DNA of 56,686 nt from an uncultured Bacteroidia bacterium (GTDB lineage Bacteria > Bacteroidota > Bacteroidia > Bacteroidales > Prolixibacteraceae), in the NCBI GenBank assembly GCA_903854235.1, contig CAINVV010000236.1, positions 1 through 56,686 on the forward strand, given 5' to 3'. Numbering within the stretch: the stretch's first letter is position 1; every line of letters begins with the position of its first letter. A program made the translations under genes and the position numbers. A model generated the notes under the pieces. That model worked only from the letters and a program-made list of their open reading frames with translations. It was not told the DNA's origin and made no database searches. Shown piece after piece: positions 8,190 through 16,832 of the stretch.

Positions 8190-10211
8190 ATGCGAAAAAC
8201 AGCTAATCTGATCAAGCTGCTATTAAGTTGTGCCATCTTCACCTCCTGCACAGAAAAAGTCTCCACCGTCTGGGTAGATGATCTCCAGATGGTCTCCTTT
8301 TCGGAAGGAATCCGTCCGGTCAAAGTGAAAGGCAGTTACGCAAAGGACTCCATCCGCATTGGCGGAGTGAGTTATGCCAGAGGAATTGGCTCCATCACTC
8401 CGGCCGTGTTTCCCTTTTGCCTGGATGGCAATGCACGGCGTTTCACGGCCGAGGTCGGGGCGGACGATTCGGGAAACAGGGCGATCCCCATCCGGTTCTA
8501 CGTCGTAGGCGATCAGAAAATTCTGTTCGAAAGTGGGGAGATGCGGGTGGGCGATCCGGCAAAAAAGATTGACCTCAACCTCAAAGGCATTAAACGGCTG
8601 GGCCTGCTGGCCACCGACAGCGTCGGCGGTTTGAAGAATAAAATGACTTACTGCGATTGGGCCAATGCGAAATTTGAGATGGTATCCGACAGTGTACCAA
8701 AACTGATTCCCAATTCGGATGAAAGAGTGATTCTTACCCCGGCTTCACCTCAAACACCACGCATTAATTCTCCTAAAATTTTTGGCGCTACTCCCGGCAA
8801 TCCATTTTTATACAACATAGCAACCACAGGGAAACGCCCGATGAAATTTTTCGCAGAAAACCTGCCATCCGGACTTCAATTGGACACCCAGACGGGGATT
8901 ATCACGGGAAAAGTCAGCAAGCGTGGCAGCTACCACATCATTCTGAAGGCAAAAAATGAATTGGGAGAGTCGGTAAGGGAGTTAAAAATATGCATAGGAG
9001 ACACCATCTCCCTGACCCCACCCATCGGTTGGAATGGATGGAACTCCTGGGCCGAGAAGCTGGACCGGGAAAAACTGATCGCCTCGGCAGACGCGATGGT
9101 GAGCAAGGGTCTGAGCAACCACGGATGGAGCTTTATCAACATCGACGATTCGTGGCAGGGACCACGGGGAGGCAAACTGAACGCACTTCAACCCAACGAA
9201 AAATTTCCGAAAATCAAGGAGATGGTGGATTATATCCATTCCCTGGGACTGAAAGCCGGGATCTACTCCACTCCTTACGTATACAGTTATGCGGGCTATC
9301 CTGGAGCCTCCTCCGATTTCGAAAGGGGAGGAGAAAAACACGAACCCATCAAGTCCAACCGAATTTCATCCGGTCCAATCGGGAAATTCCGGTTCGAAAA
9401 AAACGATGCCCTTCAAATGGCAGAATGGGGTTTCGACTACCTGAAATACGATTGGCGCATCGACGTGAACTCCACCGAACGCATGTCTGAAGCCCTTAAA
9501 AAATCGGGAAGGGATGTCGTTTTCAGCATCTCCAACAATGCTCCTATTGAGAAGGCTGCAGATTGGGCCCGTTTAACCAATGCCTGGCGTACGGGTCCCG
9601 ACATCAGGGATAGTTGGCCGAGCTTGTATTCGCTGGCTTTCACCATCGACAAATGGGGCGTTTATGGAGGACCCGGACATTGGAATGATCCGGATATGAT
9701 GATCGTTGGCAATGTAAGTATGGGGCCATCCACGTTGCATCCAACCAAGCTCACTCCCAACGAGCAGTACAGCCACGTGAGTATCTTCAGTTTGTTGTCT
9801 GCTCCGATGCTGATTGGCTGCCCCATTGAGCAACTGGACGACTTTACCCTCAACCTGCTTACCAACGATGAAGTCATTGAGGTAGATCAGGATCCGCTGG
9901 GAAAATCAGCCCGATTGCTAGCCGATGAAAATGGAGTCCAACTCTGGGTGAAACCGCTGGCGGATGGCTCTTACTGCATCGGATTGTTCAATACCGCCGA
10001 CTATGGCAAAACTCCCCAATCCTGTTTTCGCTGGGGAGATGAACCCATCAAAAAATTCAACTTCAATTTTGAAAAGGCTGGATTGAAAGGCCAATGGTTG
10101 CTTCGGGATCTGTGGAGACAAAAAGAGCTGGGTATTTTCGACGGTACCTTCCCCACCGAAATTCCCCATCACGGAGTAATCCTGGTAAGGATGACACAAA
10201 TATTAAAATAA
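8190..10211 (+). CDS. GH27 alpha-galactosidase lipoprotein with NPCBM domain (copy B)
   Basis: This is a tandem paralogue of the preceding gene: NPCBM domain (about 25-170), Ig-like linker domain (about 190-270) and a GH27 barrel starting at TPPIGWNGWNSW. The nucleophile is Asp421 (YLKYDWR) and the acid/base Asp471 (WRTGPDIRDSW). Unlike copy A, the N-terminus ends in a lipobox-like LLSCAIFTSC, so it is predicted to be a lipoprotein, anchored in the membrane or at the cell surface. The NPCBM domain has diverged more (GIGSITPAVFPF replaces GIGVHSMSVLSF), while the catalytic barrel is strongly conserved between the copies. The pair may split work between surface and periplasm or between two alpha-galactosyl linkages. 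The GH92 gene follows with only 2 bp between the stop codon and its ATG. Confidence 0.92.
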   Translation: MRKTANLIKLLLSCAIFTSCTEKVSTVWVDDLQMVSFSEGIRPVKVKGSYAKDSIRIGGVSYARGIGSITPAVFPFCLDGNARRFTAEVGADDSGNRAIPIRFYVVGDQKILFESGEMRVGDPAKKIDLNLKGIKRLGLLATDSVGGLKNKMTYCDWANAKFEMVSDSVPKLIPNSDERVILTPASPQTPRINSPKIFGATPGNPFLYNIATTGKRPMKFFAENLPSGLQLDTQTGIITGKVSKRGSYHIILKAKNELGESVRELKICIGDTISLTPPIGWNGWNSWAEKLDREKLIASADAMVSKGLSNHGWSFINIDDSWQGPRGGKLNALQPNEKFPKIKEMVDYIHSLGLKAGIYSTPYVYSYAGYPGASSDFERGGEKHEPIKSNRISSGPIGKFRFEKNDALQMAEWGFDYLKYDWRIDVNSTERMSEALKKSGRDVVFSISNNAPIEKAADWARLTNAWRTGPDIRDSWPSLYSLAFTIDKWGVYGGPGHWNDPDMMIVGNVSMGPSTLHPTKLTPNEQYSHVSIFSLLSAPMLIGCPIEQLDDFTLNLLTNDEVIEVDQDPLGKSARLLADENGVQLWVKPLADGSYCIGLFNTADYGKTPQSCFRWGDEPIKKFNFNFEKAGLKGQWLLRDLWRQKELGIFDGTFPTEIPHHGVILVRMTQILK

Positions 10212-10213
10212 GG

Positions 10214-12526
10214 ATGAAAAAATTAGCTGCCTTACTACTGTTGGCTTTATTTTCTTTGGGCATTCAAAAATTGAACGCCCAGGGCGACCTGACCAAATAT
10301 GTGTTGCCTGTCACAGGATCTCAAAACGAGTACCAACTCTCCAACGGCAACATCTATCCCTGTATCGCCCTGCCTTTTGGAATGAACCACTGGACTCCCC
10401 AGACGGCAGCGAACGGGGAGCGCTGGCAGTACACCTACAACGCCTTCTACATCACCGGATTGAAGGAGACCCACCAACCGAGTCCGTGGGTCGGTGACTA
10501 TGGAGTACTTTCCCTGCTCCCCACGGTTGGTCCGAAAAAATTTCTCGAGAAGGACCGCCAAAGCTGGTTCTCCCACAAAACAGAAGTGGCCGCACCCAAC
10601 TATTACAGCGTCTACCTGGCCGATGCCAATGTCACGGCTGAACTTACCCCCAGCGAACGTGGCTGCCTGATGCAGTTTACCTTCCCCGAAACGAAGGAGG
10701 CCAACGTAGTGATTGATGCCTTCGATCAGGGGTCGTTCGTCAAAGTCATTCCGCAAGAGAACAAGATCGTGGGATTCTCTACCCAGCATAGTGGAGGAAA
10801 GAAACTGCTGCCGGAAAATTTCAAAAACTACTTCGTGGTCACCTTCGATAAACCCTTCGACAGCTATTCGGCCTGGCTCGACAGCGGTTTTGTGGCCGGC
10901 AAAAGCGAAGTCTCAGGTAAGCGAACCGGTGTGGTAGTTACCTTCTCCACAAAAACCGGTGAAAAAATCATGGCAAGAATAGCCTCCTCCTTTGTCAGTC
11001 AGGAGCAGGCCGAACTGAACCTTAGCCGGGAGATTGGGAACAAGAGCTTCGCGCAAATCCGCGAAAGCGGAAAGAAGGTCTGGAACGGTTACCTATCCAA
11101 AATCCGTATTGGCGACCACGAGATGGACGACCTCGACCACGTACGGATGTTCTACACGGCTTTCTACCGGACCCTGCTCTATCCGCGCGAGTTCTTTGAA
11201 TACGATGCAAAAGGAGCAATCATCCATTACAGCCCCTACAACGGGAAGATCCTTCCCGGCAGGATGTACACAGACAACGGTTTCTGGGACACCTTCCGGG
11301 CCGTGCACCCCTTCTTCAACCTCTTCTTCCCGGAGGTAAGCAAAAATATCCTGGAGGGATTGGCCAATACCTACCGGGAAAGCGGTTGGTTGCCCGAATG
11401 GGCCTCGCCGGGTCATATCAGATGCATGATCGGCTCCAACTCCACTTCGCTGGTTGCTTCTGCCTTGCTGAATGGCGTAAAATCGGAGGATGCCGGAGTG
11501 CTCTGGGACGCAGTTTACAAGAATGCATATCACGTTCATCCGGAGGTCTCCTCCGTCGGACGGGCGGGCATCGCAGCCTACGATTCGCTGGGGTATGTTC
11601 CCTGCGACGTGATCGGAGAGAGTGCCGCCCGTACTCTGGAATACGCGTATGCCGATTTCTGCCTGTACAAGCTGGCCATTGACCAGAAAAAAGATCGTTC
11701 GATCGTGGAGGCCTTCCGGAAAAGGGCAGGAAACTATAAAAATCTATTTTACCGGAAATACAACCTGATGGCAGGAAGGGATTCGAAAGGCAATTTCAGG
11801 CAAGATTTTAATCCTTTCGCCTGGGGCGGCGACTTCACGGAGGGCAACAGCTGGCAATATTCGTGGAGCGTTTTTCACGATCCGGCCGGACTGGCCAAAT
11901 TGATGGGAGGGCAGAAAGTATTTGTGCAGATGCTCGATTCGATCTTCAAGATGCCACCCATCTTCGATTTCAAGGCTTACGGAAAGGTGATTCACGAGAT
12001 GCGGGAGATGCAGATCATGAACTTCGGGCAGTATGCCCACGGCAATCAGCCCATCCAGCACATGATCTACCTATACGATTGGGCAGGTGAACCCTGGAAG
12101 GCCCAATACTGGTCGAGGCAAGTGATGGAGCGGCTCTACCATCCCACCCCCGACGGATATTGCGGGGATGAAGACAATGGTCAGACTTCAGCCTGGTACC
12201 TCTTCTCTGCACTTGGTTTCTATCCGGTTTGTCCGGTTACGGGAGAATATGCCATCGGCTCTCCCCTCTTCAAAAATGTAACCATCACCCTTGCCGGCGG
12301 GAAGAAACTTGAACTGCTTGCAGATCAAAACAGCACCGAAAATGTCTATGTCAAAGAGATCAAATTGAACGGATCGCCCTATACCAAAAACTATTTTCCC
12401 CATCTGTTATTGCAAAATGGTGGGGTGATCAGGTACGGAATGGCATCCAAACCAAATATCAAACGTGGGGTGAACCCGGCAGATTTCCCCTATTCGTTTT
12501 CACTGGACAGTGCAACAAAAAAATAA
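10214..12526 (+). CDS. GH92 exo-alpha-mannosidase-type hydrolase (copy A)
   Basis: The start is set at ATG 10214, two bases after the GH27 stop, giving a signal peptide (LAALLLLALFSLGIQKLNAQ). The longer frame from 10094 would overlap the previous gene and hide the signal. The 770-residue protein has the GH92 two-domain layout: N-terminal beta-sandwich (NIYPCIALPFGMNHW, about 40-55) and (alpha/alpha)6 domain (DNGFWDTFRAVHPFF; SGWLPEWASPGH). The general acid is expected at Glu476 in TLEYAYAD. The metal/base motif GDEDNG has Asp652 and Asp654. GH92 enzymes are Ca2+-dependent, inverting exo-alpha-mannosidases acting on N-glycan or other alpha-mannosides. The exact linkage cannot be read here. 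A second, divergent GH92 lies at 29135-31414. Confidence 0.92.
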   Translation: MKKLAALLLLALFSLGIQKLNAQGDLTKYVLPVTGSQNEYQLSNGNIYPCIALPFGMNHWTPQTAANGERWQYTYNAFYITGLKETHQPSPWVGDYGVLSLLPTVGPKKFLEKDRQSWFSHKTEVAAPNYYSVYLADANVTAELTPSERGCLMQFTFPETKEANVVIDAFDQGSFVKVIPQENKIVGFSTQHSGGKKLLPENFKNYFVVTFDKPFDSYSAWLDSGFVAGKSEVSGKRTGVVVTFSTKTGEKIMARIASSFVSQEQAELNLSREIGNKSFAQIRESGKKVWNGYLSKIRIGDHEMDDLDHVRMFYTAFYRTLLYPREFFEYDAKGAIIHYSPYNGKILPGRMYTDNGFWDTFRAVHPFFNLFFPEVSKNILEGLANTYRESGWLPEWASPGHIRCMIGSNSTSLVASALLNGVKSEDAGVLWDAVYKNAYHVHPEVSSVGRAGIAAYDSLGYVPCDVIGESAARTLEYAYADFCLYKLAIDQKKDRSIVEAFRKRAGNYKNLFYRKYNLMAGRDSKGNFRQDFNPFAWGGDFTEGNSWQYSWSVFHDPAGLAKLMGGQKVFVQMLDSIFKMPPIFDFKAYGKVIHEMREMQIMNFGQYAHGNQPIQHMIYLYDWAGEPWKAQYWSRQVMERLYHPTPDGYCGDEDNGQTSAWYLFSALGFYPVCPVTGEYAIGSPLFKNVTITLAGGKKLELLADQNSTENVYVKEIKLNGSPYTKNYFPHLLLQNGGVIRYGMASKPNIKRGVNPADFPYSFSLDSATKK

Positions 12527-12532
12527 AAAGTC

Positions 12533-13909
12533 ATGAAGGAATTCAACAGACGAAATTTTATTCAGATGTCCGGAACAGCAGCCGTTTCGGCAATTGCAAT
12601 CCCTACCATCATTTCCGCCTGTGCCCGAGGGAAAAACGGCCACGTTGCCCCATCCGACAGGATCAACCTGGCCTTCATCGGATCCGGAAACCAGGCGATG
12701 AACGACATCCGCGATTTCATCACCGACAAACGGGTTCAGATTGTCGGCATCTGTGATGTCAACAAACAAAGTACCGGATACTGGGATGGCAAACCGGGAG
12801 GACGGGAAGTTGGCATCAACCTCGTCAACGATACTTACTCCCAGCTTTATGGAAAAAAATATGACTCCTGCCGGGGATTCGAAGATTTCAGGGAGGTGAT
12901 TGCCCGGAAGGAGATCGATGCCGTGGAGGTGGTCGTGCCTGACCATTGGCATTCCATCCCGGTGCTGATGGCCGCCAGGGCGGGAAAGGACATCTATTGC
13001 CAGAAGCCGCTGGCCCTGACGATTCCCGAAGGAAGGGCCATGGTCAATGCAGTAAAAAAATATGGCGTCATCTTTCAGACAGGCAGTCAGCAGCGTTCGG
13101 ACGAGAATTTCAGGCGGGTGTGCGAGTTGGTCAGAAATGGCCGCATCGGAAAACTGCAGACGGTCGAATGCGGTCTCCCGGCAGGAACTCCCGATTATGG
13201 AAAGACCGGTCAGCTAACACAAACCATCGCTGTGCCGGCTGGATTCGACTACAACACCTGGCTGGGTCCGGCTCCCGAAGCACCCTACTGTCCGGCCCGC
13301 ACCCACGTCAACTTTCGCTGGGTGCTCGACTATTCAGGCGGTCAGGTGACCGATTGGGGCGGACATCACCCCGATATCGCCCAGTGGGGAATGGATACCG
13401 AACACACGGGGCCTGTCAGAATTCAAAATGCAAAAGCCGAATGGGCGGTTCATCCCATCTGGAACACAGCCACGGAATATTATTTCGAATGCATTTATGC
13501 CAGCGGAATGAAGCTGATCATTTCGAACAAACTCCGTGGAGGAGTCACCTTTCGTGGCACCGAAGGCTGGGCGTGGGTCAATCGTGGCAAAACAAGTTAT
13601 CAATTTTTTCCTGAAAACATAAAAGATGCTGTGATCGGCGCGGATGAAATCCATCTCTACAAGAGTGACAACCATTTCAGGAATTTTATCGACTGCGTAC
13701 TCTCCCGAAAGGAGACCATCGCTCCTGCAGAGATTGGTCACCGCTCCATCACGATGTCTCATTTGGGCAATATCGCCATGCGACTGCAACAGGATCTCGA
13801 TTGGGATCCCGTAGCCGAGAAATTCATCGGCAATGATGCCGCCAGCAATCTGCTATCCAGAAAAATGAGGGAGCCCTGGGCATCTGTTTACAAGGAACTT
13901 CTGGTCTAA
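12533..13909 (+). CDS. Tat-exported Gfo/Idh/MocA family oxidoreductase (1)
   Basis: The N-terminus has a twin-arginine motif (NRRNFIQ) and a hydrophobic stretch ending in a Cys (IISAC), so it is exported folded, probably with bound NAD(P), and possibly lipidated. The Rossmann fold begins at INLAFIGSGNQA (about 43-54). The usual EKP motif is QKP here (Gln157, Lys158, Pro159); the catalytic-type Lys is kept. The C-terminal domain has DWGGHHPDIAQWG, shared with the protein of 53465-54781. Members of this family in glycan loci oxidise C3 hydroxyls of sugars to keto sugars, or act as NAD-dependent glycosidases (GH109 and relatives). Both are compatible with this sequence. It sits between GH92 and GH105, gaps 6 and 17 bp, inside the degradation operon. 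The partner step could be the DUF1080 hydrolase at 43252. Confidence 0.88.
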   Translation: MKEFNRRNFIQMSGTAAVSAIAIPTIISACARGKNGHVAPSDRINLAFIGSGNQAMNDIRDFITDKRVQIVGICDVNKQSTGYWDGKPGGREVGINLVNDTYSQLYGKKYDSCRGFEDFREVIARKEIDAVEVVVPDHWHSIPVLMAARAGKDIYCQKPLALTIPEGRAMVNAVKKYGVIFQTGSQQRSDENFRRVCELVRNGRIGKLQTVECGLPAGTPDYGKTGQLTQTIAVPAGFDYNTWLGPAPEAPYCPARTHVNFRWVLDYSGGQVTDWGGHHPDIAQWGMDTEHTGPVRIQNAKAEWAVHPIWNTATEYYFECIYASGMKLIISNKLRGGVTFRGTEGWAWVNRGKTSYQFFPENIKDAVIGADEIHLYKSDNHFRNFIDCVLSRKETIAPAEIGHRSITMSHLGNIAMRLQQDLDWDPVAEKFIGNDAASNLLSRKMREPWASVYKELLV

Positions 13910-13926
13910 TTTTTAAAATAGAAACG

Positions 13927-15075
13927 ATGAAGAAAATGATTTTCATTTTGGGATTATTCCTTTTTGTGGGAAATGCAAATGCCCAGAGCCGCATCGACTC
14001 GCTCGATGTTTATGGCCGTGAGGTGTTTATGCCGGCCGCCCAGTACAAGTGGGACTGGGGTCAGGCCACCTTCCTGAATGCGATGGTACACCTTTACCGG
14101 AACAAGCCTGAAGCGCAAAAGAAGACTTATCTCGATTACATCCAGACCGCTATGGACCATACCCTGAACGATGCAAGTGGTGTCCATCCCAATGCGGTGG
14201 CTTCCGGGCACGGAATGGCTTTTTTAGCCAAAATCACTTCGGATCCGAGGTACATCGAGAAGGCAGAGAAGATATTCGCCGACTACCTGACCACACCCCG
14301 CACCAAAGCTGGTGGCGTGTCACACCGGACCGAAACGGTCGAGATGTGGGACGATACCATCTACATGATCAGCATGTTTTTGTTTGAGATGTACAGATAC
14401 ACGGGTGATGAGAAATACCTGGCTGAGTTTCAAAAGCAGTATTTCCTGCACAAGGAAAAACTGGCGAATAAAAAATGGGGCCTCTGGGTGCATGGCTACG
14501 ACGACGACAACGACGACTACAAGGACCGCTGCTGCCAGTTCGGCTGGGCAAAAATGACACCACAGCGTACCAGTATCGAATTCTGGGGACGTGGAAACGG
14601 CTGGGTCGTGATGGCCCTGTCCGACGCGCTGAATACGGTTCCTGCCGGATCGGCCTATTTCAAAACCTTTGCCAAAGAGCTCCGTGCGATCACTAAAAAA
14701 CTCCCTGAACTTCAGGATCCAAAAACAGGGATGTGGTTCCAATTGCCCATTTACCCCAACGATCCGGCCAACTTCGCCGAAAGTTCCTGCACGGCGATGT
14801 TTGCCTACGGAATTACGATTGGCCTGGAGCAAAAAGTGCTGAAACAAAAAATTTTCCTGCCGGTGGTCAAAAAAGCCTATGCCGGACTTCTGCAGAATGC
14901 CACCAAAAGTGAAGGGAAATATTTGATTCCAACCAAGGTTTGCGAAGGAACTTGCATCGGCGACAAGGCTTACTATTTTGGCCGGAAAACCAAAGAAGGG
15001 GTCAATTATGCCATCGGGGCCTACATCCTGTTCGGAATTGAATACGAAAAACTTCAGGCAAAATCCAAACCATAA
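13927..15075 (+). CDS. GH105 unsaturated uronyl hydrolase (YteR/YesR-like), copy A
   Basis: A signal peptide (FILGLFLFVGNANAQ) precedes an all-helical toroid of about 360 residues, the usual GH105 length. The catalytic Asp is expected in VEMWDDTIYM (Asp142/Asp143), and the substrate-binding WGRGNGW motif is at residues 220-226. GH105 enzymes hydrate the C4=C5 double bond of the unsaturated uronic acid left at the non-reducing end by a polysaccharide lyase, releasing the residue as a keto acid. Its presence therefore implies that lyases act on this substrate and that it contains uronic acid. The gene lies between the Gfo/Idh/MocA gene and a toroid protein with short gaps. A second, quite different GH105 is at 49113-50189. 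Confidence 0.9.
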   Translation: MKKMIFILGLFLFVGNANAQSRIDSLDVYGREVFMPAAQYKWDWGQATFLNAMVHLYRNKPEAQKKTYLDYIQTAMDHTLNDASGVHPNAVASGHGMAFLAKITSDPRYIEKAEKIFADYLTTPRTKAGGVSHRTETVEMWDDTIYMISMFLFEMYRYTGDEKYLAEFQKQYFLHKEKLANKKWGLWVHGYDDDNDDYKDRCCQFGWAKMTPQRTSIEFWGRGNGWVVMALSDALNTVPAGSAYFKTFAKELRAITKKLPELQDPKTGMWFQLPIYPNDPANFAESSCTAMFAYGITIGLEQKVLKQKIFLPVVKKAYAGLLQNATKSEGKYLIPTKVCEGTCIGDKAYYFGRKTKEGVNYAIGAYILFGIEYEKLQAKSKP

Positions 15076-15088
15076 CAGACTTAAGGAC

Positions 15089-16810
15089 ATGAAAAATTAT
15101 ACAATTGGAAGAAGATTTTTGATCACCCTCCTTTCCCTGATCCTGTTCACGCTATTCTCATTTGCCGGAGAGGTCAAGCCACCCTATTCCAAAAAGGCCC
15201 TGCTTGCTGAACTGGTCAAACTGAACGATCAGGATATACCAGGCGCAATAAGCCGGCAATGGACCCATCCAACCGACACCTATTGCGGAGCTGTGTTCGA
15301 TGGCGACAGCGTGGTATCTCCCATCGGTACTGCCCAGCTCATTCAAAACCTGATCTGCAGCTACGTCTCCCCGGATTCGAAATATTACAAATCCAGGGAG
15401 ATTCTGGATCACCTAACCTTAGCCGCCAAAGGATTGCTGAACCTGCAGCACGAGGATGGTACCGTCGATCTCCTCTCCGCCAACTTCCACTCTACCCCCG
15501 ACCTGGGATTTACCATCTATCCGCTTTCACTGGCCTGGTCGATCATGGGCAAGAACGAACAATTGAATTACGGCGAGTTTCCCGCTATAATAAAACAATA
15601 CCTGCTCAAGGCAGGCAAGGCCCTGACGGTCGGCGGTATCCATACCCCCAACCACCGCTGGGTGGTCTCCGGGGCCCTGGCCTGGCTCGACACCTTCTTC
15701 CCAAATCCGGAATACAGGGCCCGGATTGAGCAGTGGCTGGCAGAGAAAATCGACATCGATCCCGATGGCCAGTACAACGAAAGAAGCACGGCCGGCTATA
15801 CCCCCGTCACCAACAGAAGCCTGCTGAAGATTGCAAAAACATTGAACCTCGACTATCTTTTCGAAGACATCCGCAAAAACCTGAACCTCACCTTCTACCT
15901 GGTCCATTCGAACGGCGAAATTGCCACCGAATCCTCCAACCGTCAGGATAAGTACCAGCAAAGCAACATGGCAGGCTACTACCTGGCCTACAACTATATG
16001 GCCATTCACGACAAGGACGAGCGCTTTGCAGGGATGGTCAGGTACATCGAAAAGACGGTCCAGCTAAACCAGCTCAGCTACTTGCTCCCCTATCTGCTCG
16101 AGGATGCCTCCCTAATGCAGGAACTTTCCGAGGGAACCCCCATTCCGACCAACTACCACAAAAATTTCAAATTCTCAGACATGGTCCGGATCAGGAAGGA
16201 TCAAACAGATCTATCGATCATCACCAACAATACCACCTTCTTCACCTTTTTCAAGGGAGAGGCAGCCCTGGAGGCGGTCAGGCTCTCCTCTGCCTTTTTC
16301 GGAAAGGGGCAGTTTCAGAGCCAGCAGCTGGTACAAGAGGGAGACAGCTACATCCTCTCCTCCACCATCAACGGTCCCTACTACCAGCCTCTACCCAAGG
16401 AGAAAATTCCCGCCGACGCGGAAGCCTGGGGAAAAGTGCCCAGAAGCGAACGGGAACAGTCGCAGATACAAATCCTGAAAACCAAAGTCACCATCACCGA
16501 AAAAGAGGGGAAAGCCCGTATCCGGGTGACGGTGGATGGTCCGAAGAATCTTCCTGTTACGCTGGAGCTTGGATTTCGTTCGGGGGGCACCCTCACCAAT
16601 GTAGTGCCGAAACCGGGCATCAGCAATGCCTGGCTGGCCAAAAACGGCGAATATGCTACCTATCAAAAGGGCAACGACGTGATCAAAATCGGTCCGGGCC
16701 TCTGCGCCCACAAATGGACCCAGCTGAGGGGAGCCCTTCCGAAACTGCAGGCCGATTGCCTCTACTTCACCAGTTATGCTCCCTGCGAATTTGAATTCAC
16801 CGTTGAATAA
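15089..16810 (+). CDS. Secreted toroid protein, lyase-like (toroid member 2)
   Basis: The start is chosen at ATG 15089 (AAGGA just upstream), 13 bp after the GH105 stop, and gives a membrane-spanning signal (FLITLLSLILFTLFSFAG). The earlier frame start at 14978 lies inside GH105. The first ~370 residues of this 573-residue protein are helical, with PNHRW (Asn188-His189) and, 43 residues after the Asn, YNERSTAGY (Glu231, Tyr237). From about residue 375 a beta-sandwich region follows, ending in repeated beta strands (GEYATYQKGNDVIKIGPG). The arrangement matches (alpha/alpha)-toroid plus beta-sandwich polysaccharide lyases. I do not recognise a named family. A uronic-acid lyase or hydrolase is inferred from the Asn-His/Tyr spacing and from adjacency to GH105. 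Confidence 0.72.
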   Translation: MKNYTIGRRFLITLLSLILFTLFSFAGEVKPPYSKKALLAELVKLNDQDIPGAISRQWTHPTDTYCGAVFDGDSVVSPIGTAQLIQNLICSYVSPDSKYYKSREILDHLTLAAKGLLNLQHEDGTVDLLSANFHSTPDLGFTIYPLSLAWSIMGKNEQLNYGEFPAIIKQYLLKAGKALTVGGIHTPNHRWVVSGALAWLDTFFPNPEYRARIEQWLAEKIDIDPDGQYNERSTAGYTPVTNRSLLKIAKTLNLDYLFEDIRKNLNLTFYLVHSNGEIATESSNRQDKYQQSNMAGYYLAYNYMAIHDKDERFAGMVRYIEKTVQLNQLSYLLPYLLEDASLMQELSEGTPIPTNYHKNFKFSDMVRIRKDQTDLSIITNNTTFFTFFKGEAALEAVRLSSAFFGKGQFQSQQLVQEGDSYILSSTINGPYYQPLPKEKIPADAEAWGKVPRSEREQSQIQILKTKVTITEKEGKARIRVTVDGPKNLPVTLELGFRSGGTLTNVVPKPGISNAWLAKNGEYATYQKGNDVIKIGPGLCAHKWTQLRGALPKLQADCLYFTSYAPCEFEFTVE

Positions 16811-16832
16811 GCGGTTAAATAGCCAAAAAAAG

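Noticed and set aside
10094-10213. Earlier in-frame ATG for the first GH92 gene
   Set aside because: It lies within the GH27 gene in another frame and hides the signal peptide; ATG 10214 directly follows the GH27 stop.
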